This document shows positions 9,672 through 21,300 of a stretch of DNA of 64,000 nucleotides, in pieces; the stretch's first letter is position 1; every line of letters starts with the position of its first letter. The translations under genes and the position numbers were made by a program. Where the stretch lies: assembly GCA_009829735.1 (NCBI GenBank), contig CM020618.1, positions 7,380,627 through 7,444,626 of the forward strand, given 5' to 3'. The notes beneath the pieces were generated by a model. It was not told where the DNA came from. It saw nothing but the letters and a program-made list of their open reading frames with translations, and did no database searches. The DNA comes from Pyropia yezoensis. Lineage: Eukaryota > Rhodophyta > Bangiophyceae > Bangiales > Bangiaceae.

Positions 9672-12600
9672 TCACGTTGAGGGAGGGCTGTTAGGGTCTA
9701 TCTCATTCCGGGCACAGTACGCCCGGACCTTCTCAGCGGGAAGGTCCTCCACATACTCCCACGTATCATCCTTGGCTTTGTAGCCAAACCAACGCACCCT
9801 CAACATGAGGCGGTCAGTGTCCTCATCCCATCCGTGGTCGATGAACTTATCGAACACGTACTCCTGCGGGCCCTGTTTGGCCGCAGGCAGCGAGGGGAGG
9901 CGCCACGCTTCCAAAGCACGCGCCCAAGCTGGGTCGCCTGCAGGCGGTGGTGCAACTTTGACCACGTCCTGTCCGTTCACTGTGCGGACCCCATCGTCAC
10001 TTTCGATGGTGAAGCGCCGCCCATCAGTACGAAGGACCTGGTACGGTCCCTTCGTCTGGAATACCAGCTTACCCCCAGTTGGGGTGTGTGAGTGTACCAG
10101 CACCCAGTCACCCTGCTCGGGGACATGCTTAGCATTGCGCACCTTTTTGTCAAAGGGACGCTTGTAGCGCTTTTGTGCTTTGTCCATCTCAGCCCTGACT
10201 TTAGGGATGAGGTTTTCAAGCCTAGCAGCGAACTCCGCCTTACTCTCAGTAGGAGTAGGCGTACTGCCACCATCCTCCCTAGTTGGGAGCGACCGCCGCA
10301 CGGCAATAGACCGCACACGACGGGGGGTTACAAAAGCGAGGGGTACTTCCCCTGTAGATGAGTGAACCTGCGAATTGTAGGCAGTGGTAAGAATAGAAAT
10401 GTATTGGTCCCACGTTTGCACATGCTCACTCACATAGTGGCGCAGCTGCCGAATAATAGTTTTGTTGAAGCGCTCCACCTGCCCGTTGGTTTGCGGGTGG
10501 TAGGGGGTAGCATAGTTTGCCTTAACCCCCAACATATCCAGCACTCCCTGAAACAGTACAGACGCAAATTGCGGTCCATTGTCCGATAGTGTACTATCCG
10601 GAATGCCATACGCGGCAACCCAGTGATCTAGGAAGGCTGACACGACCGACATGGCCGTGATCTCTGCCAGTGGGATCGCTCGCGTAAGTTTCGTGAAGCG
10701 GTCACAGATGACCAGGAGGTACTGGTTGCCCTCCTCGGTCACGGGCAGTGGTCCAAGGATGTCCATCGCCAACGCGGCGAAGGGCTCCTTGGCCGGGAAC
10801 AATAGCATAGCCGTAGTAGGCCGCCGTTCCATCAGACGGTTCTGTGCACAACTTGTGCAGGCAGCCACCCAACTGTAGATGTCCACCACCATGGACGGCC
10901 AGTAGTACCTGGTCCTCAGGGTCTGGTACAGTTTACTAGACCCCAGGTGTCCACCCGTGGGAGCGTTGTGCTCCCTCTCAAGGATACTGTCCTTTAGGGA
11001 TGCGGGGACGACAAGTTGTTCGGTCCCCTGGAATACCCCCGTCCTCATGAGGAGGCCATCGTCTCCCACAAAGAAACGCGTCTCCGCCACTGTATTCAGT
11101 GTATCCCTCTGCGACTTGCAGAAGGGATCCTCGGCCTGGGCCTTCACCACCTCGTCCAGGGACAGGGGCAAGTACTTCTTGTTCCCTGGCGCCTCGGGGT
11201 TCAACGCCTGACCCGAGCGCGTGACTACCCCCCCGATGGGGATGTCCTCATCGACTGGGTTAGTGTCCAGCCCCTCGGTAGGTACCCGAGAGAGGCCGTC
11301 GGCAAGGGCATGTTGCCAGCCAGGTCGGTACTCAATGTCAAATTTGAAGGGTGCCAGTCGCACCCTCCACCGGTTGAGACGAGTGTTCGTACAGTCCGTC
11401 TTAAAGATGAACTGCAGCGCGCGGTGGTCACAGCGGATGAGGAACTTCTCACCCTCCAGGTAGTGACGAAGTGACGTCACCGCCCACACCACTGCGAGTC
11501 CTTCCAACTCGGTGACTCCGTAGTTCTTCTCGGCCGAGTTCAGCCCCTTACTAAAGTATCCCACCGGCAAGTACTCCTTGTCCGGCTGCTGCTGAAGCAA
11601 CACACAACCAAGTTGGTCGTAGCTAGCGTCCACATCCAGGATGTAGTGGCCTCCCAACCTGGGAATAGCCAGGATGGGGGGCTTCAACAGAAGGTCCCGA
11701 AGAGTCTCAAAGGATTCCTGCTCCACCCGACTTGGGGGAGGCAGGTTCTTCGGTAGCGTTGAGCTCACTAGCTCATTCAACGGCTTCGCCACCTTGGCGA
11801 AGCCCTTGGTGAAACGTCGGTACACGTTACACATCCCGAGGAAGCTCCTCATCTGGGTCTGGGTCCGGGGGTACTGAGCCTTACGAATGGCCCTCAAGTT
11901 CTTCTCGCTGACACTGAGACGCCCCGGACGGACAACATGTCCCAAGTACTCCACCTCTTGAGTAAAGAGGTGGCACTTACTCGCCTTCAGTGACACACCG
12001 GCGTCAGCAAGTAGCTTGATCACCTGGCCAAGATGGCCAATGTGTTCCTCCGGACTTCGGGAGAACACAATGATATCGTCTAGGTACACGAGACAGATCT
12101 GCCACCGTACTCCGGCCAGAATCATGTCCATAGCGCGCTGGAAAGTTGCCGGCGCGTTACACAGACTAAACGGTAGACGCTTGCACTGGTAGGTACCACA
12201 GTGACAGGTAAAGGTAGTTTTATGCCTGTCCTCCGGGGCAATGGGAATTTGCCAGTACCCCGCGTTACAGTCCAGGGTAGAGAACACGTTTGCCTCCCCC
12301 AGAGAGTCCAGACAATCATCCATCCTAGGTAGGGGATAACTGTCCTTCACCGTGCTCTCGTTGAGCTTACGGTAGTCGATACAGAACCGGGGGGTCCCAT
12401 CAACTTTGGGGACGATAACCACCGGACTCGCCCACTCGGCGTTGCTGGCCTCGATCACATCGAGGGCCTCCATGCGAGCAACTTGCTCCTTAACGAGGGC
12501 CCTTGAACGAGGTCCTCCCCTATACGGTTGTTGGCGTATAGGGGGTGCACCGGGCTTCAACTCGATCCGGTGTTGGGTGGCTCTCATGAGTCCCAATTGA

Positions 12601-13655
12601 CCATCCCACAACTTGTGATATTGGTCCAAGAGGCGTTCAACTTGAACCCTCAACCTGGGTGGAACACCCTCCATGTTCACATGTGGCCGAGGAGAGGCGG
12701 CCGACTTGGCTTGATGCTTCTCCTTTCCGGGTTTCGGGTCACTACTTGCGCCCGCGTTGAGGGTGACCGCTACTACCGGTCCCTCGTGTTGGTCGATATA
12801 GCCGAACTTGGCTCCCGACTTGAAGTACTTGGGCGTCGGGCTCAGGTTCATCACCTGGATCCTCCACGGGACTCCGGCTTTGGAGTCCATCGTGCCAAGG
12901 GCAACATGCACTTGGTGCTTACGAGCAAGACGGGGGTTAGGGTGCACCAACCCGTTCCCCGTAAAATCAGTTACAACATCAACGTGCGCCACCGAGTTGG
13001 GGGGCAACGTGACTTTGCGGGCCAAACGCAGGGTAGCAGTAAACCCTTCCCTCACCGAACAAACAGGCTTCGACTGTGAGACTGTCACAGGAGCCACAGA
13101 CTTTCCCTTACCAAGGATGGGGATAGTCTCCCCATTCATCAACTTGACCCAGTACTTAGGGCCACAAATCAAAGGCACTTGTGTAACAACATAAGGGGTA
13201 CCCAGAAGCAGGGGTACCGATATATTCTCAACTACACCATAGGTCACGTCGACCTCATGGGTCCCCAACCTAGTTGGTAGGGTCACGGCACCAACGATGG
13301 GAAGTACCCCACCATTGATGTCAATCATATGGTCAGCTTTGGACCTCCAGTGTTGGAGCCTCACCTCCTTTGGTAATAGCGACATGCGAATGAAGGAGGC
13401 TCCTGACCCGGTATCAAGAACGATACGGGTACAGCATGCACGGCCGGGGGCAAGTTGCACCCGTCCAGCCACCTGGAAGTTCTCACCCGTCAGCACCGCG
13501 ATGACCCAACGTGGGTTTACGTTCTTGGGGAGTCCTACCCGAGGTGGGCGGACTCCCTTAGGTCGCCGCAGTATCCGGCACGGTTGGTTCGTCCTCCTGG
13601 CCCACTTGGCCGAGGCTGCCGTTGTGAGCTTCGGACGACCAGCCCCAACGGTCAT
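9672..13655 (-). CDS. pol: B-element Pol polyprotein, left copy
   Basis: 1327 residues, intact. Domains in order: retropepsin with DTGSG at 81-85; reverse transcriptase about 400-580 with YLDD at 524-527; RNase H about 670-790 with D676, E716 and D743; integrase zinc domain H896, H903, C933, C936; integrase core D964, D1025, E1061 (D-35-E spacing); C-terminal chromodomain about 1264-1315 (YVFDKFIDHG...LRVRWFGYKAKDDTWEYVEDL). This makes it a chromodomain-bearing gypsy (chromovirus-like) Pol, which copies element RNA and inserts the cDNA. The RT has LPFSLCN where A has LPFGLCN; all B copies share this. The ATG overlaps the gag TGA as ATGA. The translation is identical to 18338-22321, probably the same locus assembled twice. 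Confidence 0.93.
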   Translation of the reverse strand: MTVGAGRPKLTTAASAKWARRTNQPCRILRRPKGVRPPRVGLPKNVNPRWVIAVLTGENFQVAGRVQLAPGRACCTRIVLDTGSGASFIRMSLLPKEVRLQHWRSKADHMIDINGGVLPIVGAVTLPTRLGTHEVDVTYGVVENISVPLLLGTPYVVTQVPLICGPKYWVKLMNGETIPILGKGKSVAPVTVSQSKPVCSVREGFTATLRLARKVTLPPNSVAHVDVVTDFTGNGLVHPNPRLARKHQVHVALGTMDSKAGVPWRIQVMNLSPTPKYFKSGAKFGYIDQHEGPVVAVTLNAGASSDPKPGKEKHQAKSAASPRPHVNMEGVPPRLRVQVERLLDQYHKLWDGQLGLMRATQHRIELKPGAPPIRQQPYRGGPRSRALVKEQVARMEALDVIEASNAEWASPVVIVPKVDGTPRFCIDYRKLNESTVKDSYPLPRMDDCLDSLGEANVFSTLDCNAGYWQIPIAPEDRHKTTFTCHCGTYQCKRLPFSLCNAPATFQRAMDMILAGVRWQICLVYLDDIIVFSRSPEEHIGHLGQVIKLLADAGVSLKASKCHLFTQEVEYLGHVVRPGRLSVSEKNLRAIRKAQYPRTQTQMRSFLGMCNVYRRFTKGFAKVAKPLNELVSSTLPKNLPPPSRVEQESFETLRDLLLKPPILAIPRLGGHYILDVDASYDQLGCVLLQQQPDKEYLPVGYFSKGLNSAEKNYGVTELEGLAVVWAVTSLRHYLEGEKFLIRCDHRALQFIFKTDCTNTRLNRWRVRLAPFKFDIEYRPGWQHALADGLSRVPTEGLDTNPVDEDIPIGGVVTRSGQALNPEAPGNKKYLPLSLDEVVKAQAEDPFCKSQRDTLNTVAETRFFVGDDGLLMRTGVFQGTEQLVVPASLKDSILEREHNAPTGGHLGSSKLYQTLRTRYYWPSMVVDIYSWVAACTSCAQNRLMERRPTTAMLLFPAKEPFAALAMDILGPLPVTEEGNQYLLVICDRFTKLTRAIPLAEITAMSVVSAFLDHWVAAYGIPDSTLSDNGPQFASVLFQGVLDMLGVKANYATPYHPQTNGQVERFNKTIIRQLRHYVSEHVQTWDQYISILTTAYNSQVHSSTGEVPLAFVTPRRVRSIAVRRSLPTREDGGSTPTPTESKAEFAARLENLIPKVRAEMDKAQKRYKRPFDKKVRNAKHVPEQGDWVLVHSHTPTGGKLVFQTKGPYQVLRTDGRRFTIESDDGVRTVNGQDVVKVAPPPAGDPAWARALEAWRLPSLPAAKQGPQEYVFDKFIDHGWDEDTDRLMLRVRWFGYKAKDDTWEYVEDLPAEKVRAYCARNEIDPNSPPST

Positions 13656-15301
13656 TCGTTTCCCGCCGACTTGGCGTCCGAATCTGAGGGCGGGGAGGAA
13701 GACGACGAGTCCGAAGACGACGTGTCTGCCTCCTCCGCCGAGGGTGTGGCGACCGCGACGACCGGTCGAGACCCACCCTCGCGGCGTGAACGTACTTCGC
13801 TCGTAGCCGACTTCTTACTCGCATTCCCAACAAGTTGTTGGATGCGTTTACTCAACTTGGGGCAATCATATGCCCAGTGTCCATCGGAGTTGCAGTTCCA
13901 ACACCGATGGTCCGTTCCGGGAGGGGTCTTCCCAACTGGGGAAGACGAAGGGATACCCTGGGAAGTTCCCACGGTAGCTACCACCCTCTCTTTGCGGATT
14001 CGGCGTGCCTCTCTCAACTCTCTGGCCTGGCGCGCCTCCTCCCGTTCCTTGGCCAACTCGGCCTGACGCTCCTGGCGTTGTTCCTCCCCGCAACTTGCGG
14101 TAGGCCTCGCCTCTGCGATAGGCGAACCTGTCCAACTCGGCCAGGGTCGCCCGGGCAGTGTTATGCTCCCGGGTCTCCATCCGGACTGACCAATGGAGTC
14201 CCTCCACAAACCGACTCTTCACCACAGCTTGTGGATGAAGAAACCCACAAAGATTGTTGAGCTTACGGACTCGCTCCGCAAAGAACAACTCGTCCTCCGC
14301 CTCTTCCTGATGGGCTTGCGTAAACTCCCTCGACTTGAGAAGCCAGCGCCGCTTCATCAACCATGGCCCTCAACAACCAGTTGACGAGCTCCAAATAGGA
14401 CGTCACCTCCCCAGCGCCTCCACTTGAGGAGCTGGGCATGACAGACATAAGTTCTGTCCGTAGGTCGCCTTTCGTAAACTCCTGTAGCATGTAAAAAGCC
14501 ATGCCTTCACTTATGGCATTGTCGTCACAGGCTTTTTGTGAAACGACGTAGGAACTCAAAGACACGGAGGGGGGAGTTCCATCCCACTCCGCTTTGTGCC
14601 CAAAGAGTGAAGTGCATTCTTCTTGGCACGGCCCATGGCTCGGGCCTGGTCAGGACCATACGCCACCGACTTGTTGTGGAGGGCGTAGGTCTCACAGTCA
14701 AAGATCCTCTGGTAGAGGTTGGCTACCTGGATCTGGGCCGGCACGTTGAGGGAACAGCCGCTGTGGCACTGGGGTAAGTTCCCTCAGTGCCTGTAGTCCG
14801 GCGGCGGGCTTGGTGTGCGCCCGGGGGGGAACTCCCCCATAAAGGGCGTATGCCCCACCGAGTATGGTGTGGCTCCCTCGTTGGGAGTCACAGGTGTCGC
14901 CCCCTGTTCGGGGCGACCAGAGGTAGGCGTCAGGAGGGATTCCCCCGGCGCCTGCGGGTTCGAAAGCCCCGATCCGGTCTGGACATTAAGGCCATCTGGC
15001 AAACTCGCCACAATCTGATTCAGAATAGTATTCGTCATCGTGACCACCAGGTCCGGCAAAGTCTGCCGCAACACATTGGTCGCCTCCCGACGGACTTTTC
15101 CGCGAGGAGTGGATTGACGACTCCAGTTAAGTCTCGGTCCGCCTCCGGGAGTCCACCTGAGGGGTAACCACGTTCCTCAGGGGTCTCAACCGGGGGCATG
15201 GGCGCGAGCCCATCGCCGACCAACGGAGGTCCGCCGTCCTCCGAAAGCCTAGTTGGCGACGGCTCCAAGCCAAAGCTGGCTCCAACCCGAGTAGAACCCG
15301 C
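13652..15301 (-). pseudogene. gag: B-element gag, left copy, frameshifted, runs into gap
   Basis: Same gene as 22318-24264 but broken by single-base changes mostly in homopolymers (near 14085, 14325, 14535, 14570 and 14605) and by larger losses at 14720-14830. Errors become denser toward the N gap at 15302. That distribution is what an unpolished contig end gives, so the frameshifts may not be biological. The zinc knuckle CWNCNSDGHWAYDC is readable near 13900. Confidence 0.75.
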
Positions 15302-15801
15302 NNNNNNNNNNNNNNNNNNNNNNNNNNNNNNNNNNNNNNNNNNNNNNNNNNNNNNNNNNNNNNNNNNNNNNNNNNNNNNNNNNNNNNNNNNNNNNNNNNN
15401 NNNNNNNNNNNNNNNNNNNNNNNNNNNNNNNNNNNNNNNNNNNNNNNNNNNNNNNNNNNNNNNNNNNNNNNNNNNNNNNNNNNNNNNNNNNNNNNNNNNN
15501 NNNNNNNNNNNNNNNNNNNNNNNNNNNNNNNNNNNNNNNNNNNNNNNNNNNNNNNNNNNNNNNNNNNNNNNNNNNNNNNNNNNNNNNNNNNNNNNNNNNN
15601 NNNNNNNNNNNNNNNNNNNNNNNNNNNNNNNNNNNNNNNNNNNNNNNNNNNNNNNNNNNNNNNNNNNNNNNNNNNNNNNNNNNNNNNNNNNNNNNNNNNN
15701 NNNNNNNNNNNNNNNNNNNNNNNNNNNNNNNNNNNNNNNNNNNNNNNNNNNNNNNNNNNNNNNNNNNNNNNNNNNNNNNNNNNNNNNNNNNNNNNNNNNN
15801 N
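15302..15801. other. Assembly gap, 500 N
   Basis: Exactly 500 N, so a placeholder size. From the intact copy it should hold the N-terminal part of gag, the leader, the primer-binding site and most of an LTR if the duplication is real. If the flanks are the same DNA assembled twice, it holds nothing extra. Confidence 0.95.
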
Positions 15802-15953
15802 CAAATCCAAGTTGGATTTACTACTAGGCTAACTATCCCAAACTTAGGGAAATATGAACCCAAATGCAGGGGGAGGAATGGGTCAGGCTAGTGGCCTGCC
15901 GCCCCTTGCATGGCACGTGTTGCCCCCCCTACCTGGGGGTCAATACTGCCACA
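15802..15953 (-). repeat. Partial B-type LTR at right edge of gap
   Basis: Matches the last 150 bases of the LTR at 6816-7284 almost exactly (shares AAACTTAGGG and GAATGGGTCAGG) and differs from the LTR at 24384-24852 at those places. This supports it being the same locus as the left LTR and not an independent middle LTR. Confidence 0.8.
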
Positions 15954-16253
15954 CTCCCCTCTCCTCAGTTCCGACCGACCCGGTCGGCCCTGTGAGGGGT
16001 GCGTAAACGCACGTCTCGGCGTTGGGGGCGCGACTTGCTGTCCCCCCCTTGAGTACGTAACGCGGATGTGGAGGCGGTCACGTTGACCGCCCCTCTCCTC
16101 AAGCTTGCCCACTCGGCTGCTCGCTCTCCTCAGTTCACACTTCACCATCACCAGCACCTCCCCTTCACCTTCCACTGGGCCGCCCCACGCTGGGGAGGCC
16201 ACCCGTATACCCATGATCCGAGTCCCCCTCAACTCGAGGCGGGTCTCGTGCTG

Positions 16254-18226
16254 CGATGGCCCAGAGCGTCTCTCCCCAACTTGGGGAGAGCCATGGCGAC
16301 TCCGGGAGCGGGAGACGGACTCTCTTGACGAGCGCATGGAGGACACCTCCTACGGGGCAGCACCCGCCGGGACTTCCGCCGGGGCTCCGCGATCGCTCCG
16401 GGGACGGGACTCCCCGCGTCACCCCGGCTTTGGGTTGACGGCGGGGTCTCCCCCGGAGGCGGACAAGTTGTCCCGCGCGAGGCCTTGGGCGGTGTTTTTA
16501 CCCCGCTTGGCCTCTCTATGAGGAGGGGCTGACTGTTCTTCGCTGTGGCCGACTTGGCGCAGCGATGGGCCGGGTACGGGACCGCCTACGGGAGAAGTAT
16601 CCCCGTAGGGTCGGGTTCCCTGCCGGCTTCAGGACGGACCAGTTTGCCTTCCTGGACGATGAGGAGGTTTGAGGACGTTCAGCGGGCCAAGGCCATGGTG
16701 GACCGCGGGGGAACTATCCCGGGTCCCGGCGACTTGCCGACCTTCACGTGGGACGCTGTGGCAACTCGCCCACCGTACCTTCACGAGGCCGATCCGCACA
16801 CTCATCACTTTGATGTGCGGATGGAGAAAGACTTTCGGCGAGGTCCCTACTTGGTGACCTCGGCTCAACTTGAGTTCCCTCAGCAGTCTGCTGCCAGTAA
16901 GGAGCAGTACTATCCGAAGAAGCCCGAGTGGTGGCCTCAAGTTGAGGTCCCCTACCGGTTCCCGGCGTTGTTGCCACGGTTGCTTGACCACTTCGGTCCG
17001 TCTTGTTGACGGCTGCCCCTGATCACCTGGTGTGGGCCATGTTGGCCACCCAGTGGCTCCTCGAGGTCATGTCGACCTAGGTGTCCTGTGTTCAGCGGCG
17101 GGGGATGCTCTGGCATCTCCCCCTCCGGCTCATCCAAGGTTTGGAACAGCTCACCCCTCAGCTAGTTGCTGAGAGGTGCTCATCAGGACAACTCACTCTA
17201 CTTGAGGAGATGCTCCGGCTCCATCAGTTTTTTCGAGTGGGAGAGCATTGAGCACAAGTTGCGCCGCCACACTCGTGGGCCCAAGGACGATGGCGCACTT
17301 CGCCAGTTCGTGTGGGTCGCTCGTGAACTTCACGACGGCCGTGTGGTCCTACGAGAGGGTTGGGCATCGGGGACTACCCGTATGCCCCGGGGGTGGATCG
17401 CCACACTGCGCCACCCCCGACAAGCCCACAGTTATGGCCGTGCCGTCCTATGATGACCATATGACTCAACCCACTGCGGGGGCCCCAAGTCGGGGTCGCA
17501 GTTACACCCGGGTACCGCCACCTCGGCGGGCCCCTCCGCTTCCTCCTGTTCCTTTCCCGGGAACATCCCGATCAGCGTGGCCGTTGAGTCGTCCACCCCG
17601 GTTTCCCCCAACTTGGGGGCCACCCTCCTGACGGTATACCCCAAGTTGGTGTTGCCGCCCACGCCTCTAATCTCAGAGATGATGATCACCACGTTGGTGC
17701 GCACCATTTCCTGGTAGGCCGCGTCGACCGCAACCCTACAGAGTTCCGAGACTCCTCAACTTGAGGAGCGCGTTCGTACTGCAGTGGCGACCGCGAGTTG
17801 CGAGTCGGTGGCGGAGTTCATGACAGCCGAGTTGCCTCGCATTGGGGCAATTATGCCCCAGCCAGCGCCACTTGGGCGTGGCAAACGTCGCGCGAGCCGG
17901 GCATACTCGCCTCCTCGCCGTCGTCGCGACACTCGCGGCGCTCTCCTTCCGTATCAGAAGACGAGTTGTCTTACTCCGTTTCGGAGTCCTCTACCCCGTC
18001 GGAGACGGAGTCTGTCCAGCGTCTGCGTCGCAAACTGGCGCGCAAGACCAGGCAGAAGAGTGGCCACAGTCGGCGCCACTTGCGCGACCGTGAGGGGCGC
18101 GACGGTTCCGACTTGGAGCCGCCGCCCCCTTTAACGAGTGGAGACCGTTATCGGCGTGGGTCTCGCCGCTCGCCTCCACGTGAGGGCGAGGGCCGTGGAG
18201 TGGGAGAGTCTAGCATGCGTGCCTAG
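16254..18226 (+). pseudogene. Antisense accessory gene, right copy of the duplicated block
   Basis: Same sequence as 7588-9560, including the shared TAG (8410 equivalent) and the 7-base deletion. It also has about ten extra single-base indels in homopolymer runs (for example at 16260, 16385, 16465, 16490, 16668, 16997, 17226, 17359 and 17927). They fade out away from the gap. Most likely sequencing errors at a contig start. Confidence 0.75.
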
Positions 18227-18337
18227 TTGGCAGCTGCCTTTGTTGTGAGAGTGTGAGGGTTAGGGCTGTAGTTAAAAGCCACTCTGCGTACCACTTCGAC
18301 TTGAAGCACTCTCTTGGCACTGTTACTCGGCCTTCCC

Positions 18338-21300
18338 TCACGTTGAGGGAGGGCTGTTAGGGTCTATCTCATTCCGGGCACAGTACGCCCGGACCTTCTC
18401 AGCGGGAAGGTCCTCCACATACTCCCACGTATCATCCTTGGCTTTGTAGCCAAACCAACGCACCCTCAACATGAGGCGGTCAGTGTCCTCATCCCATCCG
18501 TGGTCGATGAACTTATCGAACACGTACTCCTGCGGGCCCTGTTTGGCCGCAGGCAGCGAGGGGAGGCGCCACGCTTCCAAAGCACGCGCCCAAGCTGGGT
18601 CGCCTGCAGGCGGTGGTGCAACTTTGACCACGTCCTGTCCGTTCACTGTGCGGACCCCATCGTCACTTTCGATGGTGAAGCGCCGCCCATCAGTACGAAG
18701 GACCTGGTACGGTCCCTTCGTCTGGAATACCAGCTTACCCCCAGTTGGGGTGTGTGAGTGTACCAGCACCCAGTCACCCTGCTCGGGGACATGCTTAGCA
18801 TTGCGCACCTTTTTGTCAAAGGGACGCTTGTAGCGCTTTTGTGCTTTGTCCATCTCAGCCCTGACTTTAGGGATGAGGTTTTCAAGCCTAGCAGCGAACT
18901 CCGCCTTACTCTCAGTAGGAGTAGGCGTACTGCCACCATCCTCCCTAGTTGGGAGCGACCGCCGCACGGCAATAGACCGCACACGACGGGGGGTTACAAA
19001 AGCGAGGGGTACTTCCCCTGTAGATGAGTGAACCTGCGAATTGTAGGCAGTGGTAAGAATAGAAATGTATTGGTCCCACGTTTGCACATGCTCACTCACA
19101 TAGTGGCGCAGCTGCCGAATAATAGTTTTGTTGAAGCGCTCCACCTGCCCGTTGGTTTGCGGGTGGTAGGGGGTAGCATAGTTTGCCTTAACCCCCAACA
19201 TATCCAGCACTCCCTGAAACAGTACAGACGCAAATTGCGGTCCATTGTCCGATAGTGTACTATCCGGAATGCCATACGCGGCAACCCAGTGATCTAGGAA
19301 GGCTGACACGACCGACATGGCCGTGATCTCTGCCAGTGGGATCGCTCGCGTAAGTTTCGTGAAGCGGTCACAGATGACCAGGAGGTACTGGTTGCCCTCC
19401 TCGGTCACGGGCAGTGGTCCAAGGATGTCCATCGCCAACGCGGCGAAGGGCTCCTTGGCCGGGAACAATAGCATAGCCGTAGTAGGCCGCCGTTCCATCA
19501 GACGGTTCTGTGCACAACTTGTGCAGGCAGCCACCCAACTGTAGATGTCCACCACCATGGACGGCCAGTAGTACCTGGTCCTCAGGGTCTGGTACAGTTT
19601 ACTAGACCCCAGGTGTCCACCCGTGGGAGCGTTGTGCTCCCTCTCAAGGATACTGTCCTTTAGGGATGCGGGGACGACAAGTTGTTCGGTCCCCTGGAAT
19701 ACCCCCGTCCTCATGAGGAGGCCATCGTCTCCCACAAAGAAACGCGTCTCCGCCACTGTATTCAGTGTATCCCTCTGCGACTTGCAGAAGGGATCCTCGG
19801 CCTGGGCCTTCACCACCTCGTCCAGGGACAGGGGCAAGTACTTCTTGTTCCCTGGCGCCTCGGGGTTCAACGCCTGACCCGAGCGCGTGACTACCCCCCC
19901 GATGGGGATGTCCTCATCGACTGGGTTAGTGTCCAGCCCCTCGGTAGGTACCCGAGAGAGGCCGTCGGCAAGGGCATGTTGCCAGCCAGGTCGGTACTCA
20001 ATGTCAAATTTGAAGGGTGCCAGTCGCACCCTCCACCGGTTGAGACGAGTGTTCGTACAGTCCGTCTTAAAGATGAACTGCAGCGCGCGGTGGTCACAGC
20101 GGATGAGGAACTTCTCACCCTCCAGGTAGTGACGAAGTGACGTCACCGCCCACACCACTGCGAGTCCTTCCAACTCGGTGACTCCGTAGTTCTTCTCGGC
20201 CGAGTTCAGCCCCTTACTAAAGTATCCCACCGGCAAGTACTCCTTGTCCGGCTGCTGCTGAAGCAACACACAACCAAGTTGGTCGTAGCTAGCGTCCACA
20301 TCCAGGATGTAGTGGCCTCCCAACCTGGGAATAGCCAGGATGGGGGGCTTCAACAGAAGGTCCCGAAGAGTCTCAAAGGATTCCTGCTCCACCCGACTTG
20401 GGGGAGGCAGGTTCTTCGGTAGCGTTGAGCTCACTAGCTCATTCAACGGCTTCGCCACCTTGGCGAAGCCCTTGGTGAAACGTCGGTACACGTTACACAT
20501 CCCGAGGAAGCTCCTCATCTGGGTCTGGGTCCGGGGGTACTGAGCCTTACGAATGGCCCTCAAGTTCTTCTCGCTGACACTGAGACGCCCCGGACGGACA
20601 ACATGTCCCAAGTACTCCACCTCTTGAGTAAAGAGGTGGCACTTACTCGCCTTCAGTGACACACCGGCGTCAGCAAGTAGCTTGATCACCTGGCCAAGAT
20701 GGCCAATGTGTTCCTCCGGACTTCGGGAGAACACAATGATATCGTCTAGGTACACGAGACAGATCTGCCACCGTACTCCGGCCAGAATCATGTCCATAGC
20801 GCGCTGGAAAGTTGCCGGCGCGTTACACAGACTAAACGGTAGACGCTTGCACTGGTAGGTACCACAGTGACAGGTAAAGGTAGTTTTATGCCTGTCCTCC
20901 GGGGCAATGGGAATTTGCCAGTACCCCGCGTTACAGTCCAGGGTAGAGAACACGTTTGCCTCCCCCAGAGAGTCCAGACAATCATCCATCCTAGGTAGGG
21001 GATAACTGTCCTTCACCGTGCTCTCGTTGAGCTTACGGTAGTCGATACAGAACCGGGGGGTCCCATCAACTTTGGGGACGATAACCACCGGACTCGCCCA
21101 CTCGGCGTTGCTGGCCTCGATCACATCGAGGGCCTCCATGCGAGCAACTTGCTCCTTAACGAGGGCCCTTGAACGAGGTCCTCCCCTATACGGTTGTTGG
21201 CGTATAGGGGGTGCACCGGGCTTCAACTCGATCCGGTGTTGGGTGGCTCTCATGAGTCCCAATTGACCATCCCACAACTTGTGATATTGGTCCAAGAGGC

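Noticed and set aside
9805-13806. Plus-strand frames of 60-200 codons opposite B pol (also at 18471-22472 and 25508-29509)
   Set aside because: Shadows of a demonstrably functional pol frame; none has domain features, and they repeat only because pol repeats.
13652-15301. Frameshifted gag as a biological pseudogene
   Set aside because: Indels are mostly single bases in homopolymers and increase toward the gap; sequencing error is the better explanation, though the frame as given is broken.
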